Origin: Dysidea avara
Taxonomy: Eukaryota; Porifera; Demospongiae; Dictyoceratida; Dysideidae
NCBI RefSeq assembly: GCF_963678975.1
Contig: NC_089280.1
Location: 14,893,280 to 14,957,279, forward strand
Length of the DNA stretch: 64,000 bases
Direction: 5' to 3'
Both the position numbers and the translations under genes were made by a program. Shown piece by piece: positions 56,261-64,000 of the stretch. The notes beneath the pieces were generated by a model that made no database searches, had not been told where the DNA came from, and saw nothing but the letters and a program-made list of their open reading frames with translations. Within the stretch, counting starts at the first letter, position 1, and each line of letters starts with the position of its first letter.

Positions 56261-57659
56261 GTATGTAGTACTATGAAACTTTAATGAGACTACATGTTGT
56301 GATAGTACAGTAGCAATGCTAAGATGTATGTCACCTCATTAATATTGGTCCCTTCATTGTTGGACATTTCACTACATGTTGTTGTAACAAGGTGGTTGTT
56401 ATTGCCCTCTATTAATCGATCCCCACAATATAATCAATTTTGGACTTAATGTCTATATAATCACTGCCTAGTTATAGCCAGGGCTACCTATGTACACCTG
56501 TATGTGAAATATAGTCTGCTTGTTCTGATATGTGAAAGTGTTACATGATAGACTACCGACAAGCCCACAAATCAATATAGCATGTATGCAGCATGCCTTC
56601 CACCATGCTACTGTTATTCTGCAGCAGTTCTTTCTGACCACCCTGCCACAGCAATGATCCTATTCAGTGTATCAACATTGTTATTTGCTATTGATATATT
56701 GACAGGCATGTAGAAGATTGTTAACAGGACTAATTATTGTATGATTTTGAGCACACATTATTGTGTATTTAGTTTAGGTTTAGTATGATCCTATATTCCA
56801 AGTAGAAAGCTAGAGGTTCAATTAATCTGTATTATGTATAAGTTTGTAATGGCGTGTGTTGTGTCTTTCAGATTGGGCTCATGACCTATCCTGGAAATCA
56901 TATGTGTCTGATTGTGGCTGCTAGATTCTCCAGGTTACTCACTCTGCATCCTTGCCAACGTGGATTGTGGGTTGACTATCTGTGAGGCCGATCACATTGT
57001 TACTGGCACATACAGTACGAAACAGTCTACTGAGTGGCAGGTTTATGGATAATATGGAGATGATGATGACATTGTACACGTTCTGCAAAGGCTGTGATGT
57101 CATTCATTAAGTTTGGTCATGGTGAGTTCTTTTTTTCCAATTTCTCTTACTTGTAGCATATTCAGGTACATGAAGAGTTCGCTATGTAGCCTGGACGTTG
57201 TGATGTGAAAAAACTATTATGATTGATGACTATTATGATTGACGAATGGTTAATCAAAGTATTTACGTGTGTTAAGTACTATACATGCTTTTATATTTAT
57301 TCTTACTTTTATGATGTCAGTGATGTCATGCAAATTTGATGTATAACTTGAAGTTATGATAGGTACTTGCATAAGCTTGAATTATATAATCAAGTGTTGT
57401 GACAGTACGTCGTATGCAATCCACCTGTGTACAACAGCATGTTTTTGTGCCACAATTATCTCTCCAATGTACATTGCTAATGTTGCTATGAGTTACCATC
57501 ACTGATCTCAAAAATAATATTATTACCATACACTTATAGAGAACATTAATTTCCACCTACATGGACTCATTGGAAAGCGTGATCTGCTCAGTTACCATGG
57601 TAACCATTTGCTTTCTTTACAGCTTCCACTTAAAATTTATATCTACATTTTATTGATGA
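56261..57659. other. No clear gene; possible further UTP20 debris
   Basis: A block after an acceptor at about 56870 (DWAHDLSWKSYVSDC in one frame) could be a decayed downstream exon, but I cannot align it with confidence. The remainder is AT-rich. Confidence 0.3.
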
Positions 57660-58905
57660 AAACAATTGGCAATTGTAAAGCTTACATATACACTACTTGA
57701 CAAGCCAGTTACCTCATTGGCAATGATATATAGTCTGGTCAGTTTCTATGGTAACTGCATTGCCTTCTCTTCATAAACATAGTTAGCAAAGTGTACATCA
57801 TGTCCTCTTAAATAAGATGGATGACCTTGATCAGATCGTGCATGCATGACATAAAGGAGCCATTTGTGATTCTGTTTGCCTTTAAGGTTGACAGCCCCAC
57901 CCTCCTCCCTGCTTTAATTTCTGCCCAGCTTGAGCGCTGAGAGCTTCAGGGGTCAAGATAAGAAGATGGCCTTTTTGATCTAAAAATAGTTAATTAACCT
58001 TTTGACCACTTTCTTATGCCTCCTCCCGTTTAGCCCAATGCTACCATCAAGCTGAATTGGATAAGAAGAGAATGCAAGTATGTACTTTTGTAAGTACTCT
58101 CTCTACTTTCTCTCCATTCATGTTCCCTGCTTTAAATTTGGCAGGCTATGGAGTGTATAAACAGTGGAATAGACTACTGGAATGGTGGAATGATTTTTGT
58201 TAAAGTTCTTTGCATCCAACTCCTCACTACTAATCTCTGGCAGAATAATTGCCATGCACATTATTGCATTTTAGAGCATTATAATTGCCTAGCTACCTCA
58301 TTGGCAAGGATAATATCATTCCATTGTAACCACATTGCTTTATCCCAAAAGTTATCTAGGTGTACATCATTACGGTGTAGACCTCCATTAATAAGATACT
58401 AATATTATACAATTAAAAGGATGGCGTCCAGATCATGGATACACACCTTACATAAAAGGAGCATGTTGTGATGCTCTTTGGTTTTTGATGTGGTTGGCAG
58501 AACTCCTTAACTTGCTTTCAAGTTGTGTTTGTGGGAAAGCCAATGACTGTTGAGCATGCTTTTAACCAATCTATTGAGCAGGTGGTTTCCTTAATGTAGC
58601 TAATGAATTGTGGGGTGATATCACTAGTATTGCTGCCTTGTTGCCAGGCATGTCATAATGTATGCACTGAACCACCATTACAGCCTTTGTTGGGATCATT
58701 TCCGCTATATATCTGCTAATGTGTTGAAGATAGTGCCTAGCTTGATGAGTCTTCAGAAACGAGATAAGAATAATTTTATGGCATTTTTGACGTAAAAGTA
58801 TTTAACCCTTGGACTACTTCTTATGTTTCCTCCCTTTTGGCCCAATGTTATTATATTAAATTATATTGTTGAGCTGAACTGGATAATAAGAGAATGTACA
58901 GTGTA
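57660..58905 (+). repeat. Diverged direct duplication of about 0.6-0.8 kb
   Basis: Blocks in 57770-58075 recur in order at 58345-58900: GTGTACATCAT, a GATCAGATCRTG-like block, CATAAARGAGC, GAGATAAGAA/AAGATAAGAA, then TGGCATTTTTGA or TGGCCTTTTTGA, TTATG(C/T)(C/T)TCCTCCC, CCCAATG, and GCTGAAYTGGATAA(G/T)AAGAGAATG. No coding frame is conserved between copies. Confidence 0.55.
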
Positions 58906-60095
58906 CGATGAACAAGTAGCTATAGAGAGTCTGTTTTCCTACTCTGGGTCCTGCTGCAATGCAACCATTGTTTATAAAAGGCTTGCAACACTGATGAGCG
59001 GTCAGGACATCACACAGTCCTTATAGAAAAAATTAGTCATGAGTAATGTATATAAGAAGATCAAGATCAAGATCAAGCCACCACCGATGCAATGGGCCAC
59101 TGACTTAACCTGTTCCCATAGTTTGGAACTGGAGTTATTTAATTGTAATTCACGATCGTGTGTATGTATATAATTTTATGTAGCTACTATTCTGTTACAA
59201 TTCTTTGCGTGTCCATTAAAAGAATATACCATGCATAGTTTAACAGGTATGCATTTGCCATAATCAATTTGTACATGCTGTTTTAACCTAAGATCAAACT
59301 GTATTTCTGTTGTGTGTAAAAGGAATGATATATATAGAATCGTTGACACTTTTTAAAAGGACATGCATAATTATAGCTAGGTTGCAAGCATACCATAGTT
59401 ATGGTATGCATCAGGACCTCATTAACAAGGCCACCTCAAATGGTAGGTCACATGTGTACTAGCTAAGTGCCAAACAAAACTATAGGGGGTGTGTGCTATT
59501 CCACTTCAAATGCATGACATCACACATGATCGGCTCATGCAAATTAATAAGCAGTGACTTGGAAGTGCTAATCCTGCGGATCATGATTTACGTATATTAT
59601 ACGTACAAGAACCAATATTGATGTCCTGACTTATGCCTGAATCAGTATTTTAGAAGTGGTTGAAATATCATAGTATCTTAACAGCACTGCATGAGCTGGT
59701 CCTCTTTCAGGCATTAGACTCCTGACAGCTCTAGATCAAGTGGCTAGCTGGCGATATAGCCTCCCCTAAGCAGTCAATGCTTCCAACATAGCTACTCTGC
59801 GCACGAACCAGTGTAGGCTACTCTCAGCCAGTATCATGCTGTATGTGTGTACACAATAATAGCAGTAATGACAAATGACATTCAATCAGTTTGCATGGAA
59901 GACAATTAGCTAGCCACCGCTCAGTTAAACAGACAAGGCTTTGCTGAATTGCTGAAGATAAGCTGGTTTGACTCAGTCCTCCCAGCTCAGCAGATTTACT
60001 AGTAGCTTTCCCTCACTGAGTCACAAGGCTTTAGCTAGCTTGGCTCACTAGCTTACTGCATACAATATGTACCATAGGAATAATTCCTTATGATG
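58906..60095. other. No gene recognised
   Basis: AT-rich sequence with short tandem AAGATC near 59056-59080 and many AGCTAGCT runs. There are no exon or transposon motifs. Confidence 0.4.
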
Positions 60096-60215
60096 TGACT
60101 TCCTCGTGGTGCAAGCATTAGCAGTTGTGTTTATCGCAGGAGGTCAGATCACGGACCAAGTTCGATTCCCAGCTGTGGCTATTTTAGTTGAACTTTTTTT
60201 ATTTCATCCTGCAGC
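60096..60215 (+). mobile_element. tRNA-derived SINE head
   Basis: The sequence TCGTGGTGCAAGCATTAGCA (box A) at about 60105-60124 and CAAGTTCGATTCCCAG (box B) at about 60158-60173, spaced as in a tRNA, followed by a T-rich run at 60196. It does not fold into a canonical tRNA by eye, so it is called SINE rather than a tRNA gene. Confidence 0.5.
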
Positions 60216-60254
60216 TACCAACTTTGCATTTAAATAGCTCTTAAATTTGCTTGC

Positions 60255-60365
60255 TTTCCGAGCGTGTTGCTAGTGTCTAGTGTCGAGGCAAGCCGGCTGT
60301 GAAAGCAGTCAGTGTGGTGCTGGCAGGGTTCAAACCCTGGCTAGGAACAGCCAGCCTCCTCCCCT
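60255..60365 (+). mobile_element. Diverged SINE related to the composite array
   Basis: GTGGTGCTGGCAGGGTTCAA at 60315, then CCCTGG...AGCCAGCCTCCTCCCCTAA. This aligns with the head-2 box-B region and first body bases of the SINE units at 39690-42117, here on the plus strand. The box A is weak (GTTGCTAGTGTCTAGTG near 60267). Confidence 0.5.
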
Positions 60366-61474
60366 AACTCCTCAAAAAGTACACAAGACAATGAACTAGT
60401 GGTGAAGTTTCACTATAATTCCTCTCATTATTGAAGGTCTTTGAAGCAGTGGAGAGTGACTCCTGCACACTCTTTTTAGTTAGCTTTTTCACACTAGTGA
60501 GTTGCTGAGTTTTTTTTTTTTCTCAAGCTGATTAGAAGAACTAGACTACTAGTTAACCGACTTCTCTTTCTTGCCATGTACCATGATGCAAAGTATTATT
60601 TTATTATAGCTTAATGTTTTTTTAGTATCAATACTGAATCCCATATGTACGAAAGCTGCAACGGCTATCAAACGGTACGGTCGTACCGTTTAGACCTTAC
60701 CGTTTAAGTAGGAATCCATGTGAAATTTTCGCGCGCCGCCCAAATCGCGCCTTTAAAAATCATCCTAGAGATATCTTACAAGACGAAAATTACCTTTACG
60801 GAATAGTGCTAGTCCATATAATACATAAAATGCAACAAAACGCTAACAGGTGGCCGGATACAGAATTTTAAAAATCGCCAAAACTTTGAATTTTAGACTG
60901 ACTGCCTGACTGCCTGATCACAGTCGCAAGCCTAGAGGCCAAACGAAGCAGTGCACGGCAACCATTTTACGCAACACTAGCAAACTCACCAGTGGGATGT
61001 GCCTTTTGGGGTTCCGACGAGTGTGTGCCCTCTGCGCCTTGTCTTTTCTTTTATCTTCAATCAGGCTGCTTGTCTTCTTCTTCATCCAACGAAACCATAT
61101 CGGGGCGTTAATTTTCCGCATCAACATTTAAGCAGCATAATAGACGCCACAAGATTATTTAAGGCGCTTAGACTACGCTACTGTACAGAGGAATAGATTA
61201 TATTCCTTACTGATATAATCTATGACGGAGGGTACTCTATGGAGGTACTGGTACTAGCTAGATAGCTTCACGATTGGTCACAAGACCACGCCCATTCTTC
61301 ATTCTACGCATTATCGATCTACTGATTGAAACCACAATGACACACCCCTTTTGCACTAGCTGTATTTCAGTGATTACACACCTTCAATTTGGAAGGCTGA
61401 CTCGACATACTCTATAATCGATTGAAACCACGCCCCTTTTTGGGCAAGCGCACATCTTGCAGGCTGCCTCGAGA
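60366..61474. other. No supported gene; CpG-containing stretch
   Basis: Includes a palindrome AACGGTACGGTCGTACCGTT at about 60672 and a CpG-richer part at 60725-61130. On the minus strand 61127-60990 is open and ends at a GTGAGT donor, which could be a first exon. The protein is very basic and unrecognised, and I do not call it. Confidence 0.35.
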
Positions 61475-61566
61475 TACTCTAACACAGCAGTCATCCTAAT
61501 AGAACAGTCACATGTTTATAGCTAGCTGTATGCTTTAACAAAAAAACTAAACAAACCAGTAGACTA

Positions 61567-61828
61567 TATTAAAATTGTAAATTTAAAAATAAAGTAGGAA
61601 TCCAAGCAATAAAAAGTAGCGAAACAAGAGAAGAACGATGGTAGCCATTACAGCATAGCTCGGTGGGAAATTCCTGCTTTGGCATTGAACACAAAATAAT
61701 GGCTATATCATGCCAAAGTAGGGATTTCCCACCGAGCTATGTTGTAATGGCTACCATCGTTCTTGTCTTGTTTCGCTACTTTTTATTGCTTGGATTCCTA
61801 CTTTATTTTTAAATTTATAATTTTAATA
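61567..61828. mobile_element. Palindromic MITE with TA flanks
   Basis: 262 bp. Arms of about 120 bp (61567-61688 and 61705-61828) are near-identical in reverse complement, starting TATTAAAATTRTAAATTTAA and including GTAGCCATTAC and CTCGGTGGGAAAT. TA occurs on both sides (61565-61566 and 61829-61830), fitting a Tc1/mariner (Stowaway-like) target duplication. The spacer is short, so the whole element can form a hairpin. Confidence 0.75.
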
Positions 61829-62404
61829 TACTAGTGTATGGTTCATTTTGTTACTATAGGCCACTCATACGTAACTTGTGCAATGGCAATGCAATCTTCA
61901 GGCATTCGGTGTAATGAATACTCTGATATAACCTGTAGCATGACAGGGTGTGGTTTGTGCCCAAATACCCTGTTTTCGCAGGCCCTGTCACCAACATGCA
62001 CCTCTTCTCAGTTTAGAATTAGCTATAGACTCACAGAATTGTAGACTGAGGACAAACACATTGAGCACAGACAAAGCTACACAACACTGACACAATAACT
62101 ATTACAACTGTAGTAAAATAACACTCAAGCCACTGAGATGTCGACCACACTGTAGCCTGGTGCTGAAAGAAGTGCTGACTATAATATGTATGAATAAAAT
62201 AAAAATGTCTCCAAACCATGTCCAGCATTGTTTAATGTTTACGACCAGTCTATTGGTGGCTGAAGCAAAATTTAATACCCTCACCAGACCAAAATAATAA
62301 TTTCTTACAGGACTGGTATATACATGTACTCTGGTTGCTATAATGACTATTGCTACCACTGGTTACCGTATTATAGTGTCACTAATGGCCCACTTAGCAT
62401 GTTT
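61829..62404. other. No gene recognised
   Basis: Ordinary AT-rich sequence between the MITE and the SINE copy. Short frames on both strands lack features. Confidence 0.4.
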
Positions 62405-63250
62405 CCAATTGAAACAAAAAGGTAATTAAACAAAAGTGCTACCAAAAAGTCCAGAAAAGTGTAAAAAAATAAAATAAGTAAAGAAAAAAGTGCTACCAAA
62501 ATGTGTTGAAAATGTCAAAAAAATAAAATAATTAAACAGAAAAAGGTGCTACCAAACTGTCCAGAAAACGTAAAAAGAATATCACTAATGAGTGCCATTT
62601 CACATTGGGAAATTGGCCCAATCCTGATTGCCCCCCCAGCTGCGCATGGGCTTGGTCATGGATGCAGGTGACGGCCGGTGGGGCACCACATGGCCCACAC
62701 GTGGACTTGGTCATCAGCTTTGCTGATAACTTGGCCTAGCTGGCCTGCCAGGGGGGGGCTGTTGGGATGGGGGAGGGGGCTGGCTGCTCCTGGTCCAGGG
62801 ATTGGGCCCCTGATGCCAGCACCACCCGCAGGGTTTCCCAAGTGGTCTCCTTCAACCACTCTGGTCCATCAGCTAGGCACTGCTATTTAAATACATAAAA
62901 ATTGAAGTTAAAGAAAACAACTTTTTAAATGTTCCCCACTGTGGATCTGTACCATGGACCTCCAGGTGAGTAGCCCAATGCAGTAACCATTGAACAATTT
63001 GGCCCACAATTATAATGCACACCAATTAGTATATCTCTATCCTACTTGCTCTATACAGTTGTGTTATATTAAAGACTGAGACATTAATTTTGCATTATAC
63101 TAAAGGGATAAATAAATTTTTTTTAATGCTAAACAATCATAATTATTAGTGTGAAGTATGAACAAGTTAAGAAGAGTTATTAATATACCTATGGAGAGTG
63201 AGTGTACTCATCGCAGGGTGATGCTTGTACCATTATGCTAAACTCTGCAT
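62405..63250 (-). mobile_element. Composite two-headed SINE, dispersed copy
   Basis: The same organisation as the units at 39690-42117, 20 kb away: tail repeats at 62410-62575 (diverged), body, head 2 at about 62875-62795 (box B altered to GGGGCCCAATCCCTGG), head 1 at about 63005-62935, and AT-rich upstream sequence to about 63250. It shows that the composite, with its upstream part, moves or duplicates as one unit. Confidence 0.65.
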
Positions 63251-64000
63251 GGTATAACTTTATTCTGAATTTATCTGAATGTATTCAGTTTGTACATTCA
63301 GATAAAGCAACTCAACCTTGTTGTGAAATTGCACTCAATTCTTTCTGCTAGAAGAAGTGGATGAGTTTATCAGACCATGTAGTGTGTGAGACATCAATTA
63401 TTAACTTACAAATGGGATGATTTGTTCAGATGATGGAATGATTGAAACTGAGCATTTATATAGACAATGATACATGTTATTTAATTGAAGCAAAGAACCA
63501 TGTTCTTGATTTAATTATAATAGGTTATGTTTTTAGAAGATAGAAATACTTGTAAACAAAGGGATGTCACAGAATGCAATAGATTAATTACAGTAGAATC
63601 TGGACTATCCCAACAGTAGGGGTGATTGTTCTATTAAGGTATTTGTCAACAGGCGTATGTTCTATTACAGTAGTTCAACAGAGCTCTGTATATAAATCAA
63701 TGGGCTTCATTTATGCAAACAAATTCACCTATCTGAACATTCTTTTGATTCAGCTTGGATAATGTCCTGCTGTACTAATAATTATTAACTTGTTACTATG
63801 AATAGTCTGCAATGTATTAGACAATAAAATAATTGACCATATATCTGGAACGATTCATTTCAAGCTGAAAATTTTAAACAAAAAATAGAGAAATACTCAG
63901 TTTCTCATTTTACCTATAAAAGAATTGACCAATGTGCCAAAAAAGATGGCTTTCCAAAATTGGGTCACGTTGACATTTTACTGCCATCAGTATTTGCATG
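63251..64000. other. No gene recognised
   Basis: AT-rich end of the window. Two inverted, diverged copies of the dispersed motif (TGTTCTATTA) lie near 63628 and 63658. Nothing else is supported. Confidence 0.4.

Noticed and set aside
60918..61127. Minus-strand first exon ending at a GTGAGT donor
   Set aside because: A very basic, unrecognised peptide with no second exon found downstream on the minus strand.

Overview
This is an AT-rich eukaryotic window dense with short introns, microsatellites and old transposons. Families with restriction-like-endonuclease LINEs, MULE, PIF/Harbinger and Merlin-like fragments, small GT-AG introns, and constant GCATGCAT/AGCTAGCT runs point to an invertebrate metazoan. 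A sponge is my best guess, from sequence style only. I see no bacterial or organellar genes, no tRNA or rRNA gene and no CRISPR. All domain calls come from reading motifs by eye; no database search was run.

The most important object is an apparently complete Mutator-like (MULE) DNA transposon at 44423-55173. It has 39-bp perfect terminal inverted repeats and an imperfect 9-bp target duplication. Its single 17-exon gene joins in frame across 16 introns, with matching phase at every junction, into a 1209-codon protein. The domain order is two C2H2 fingers, a FLYWCH/FAR1-like region, a DDE transposase, a SWIM-like cysteine cluster, a CXXC CpG-binding finger and an OTU cysteine peptidase. One in-frame TGA (codon 523) interrupts it, between the second and third catalytic acidic residues. 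Immediately downstream lies a frameshifted UTP20-like fragment (55282-56260).

The left part (1-16000) holds MITEs, a foldback element and a nine-exon gene (6257-15899). All introns of that gene are phase 0. It encodes SUMO-interaction-like motifs, a coiled-coil segment, a UBX-like domain and a degenerate C-terminal RING finger. Its second intron is filled by a head-to-tail chain of at least five RT/restriction-endonuclease LINE fragments, most ending in a (TAG)n tail.

The middle (19000-38000) holds a SalI-site-rich minisatellite duplicated with its flank, a (GT)n tract, and a 7.4-kb structure (27941-35354). That structure has long inverted arms carrying opposed 20-bp tandem arrays. Inside it are a second foldback element, a PIF/Harbinger-type MITE, a short telomere-like tract and a CR1/Jockey-type LINE fragment. 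To its right lie a duplicated kappa-B/E-box segment and a near-perfect palindrome of about 816 bp.

The right part has a tandem array of composite SINE units with two tRNA-like heads (39690-42117, with a dispersed copy at 62405-63250). A 5'-truncated LINE (42219-43600, minus strand) and a Harbinger MITE are inserted there. Past the MULE lie UTP20 debris, diverged direct repeats, further tRNA-derived SINE heads and a TA-flanked palindromic MITE (61567-61828). Only two loci look like substantial protein genes: the RING/UBX gene and the MULE transposase gene.
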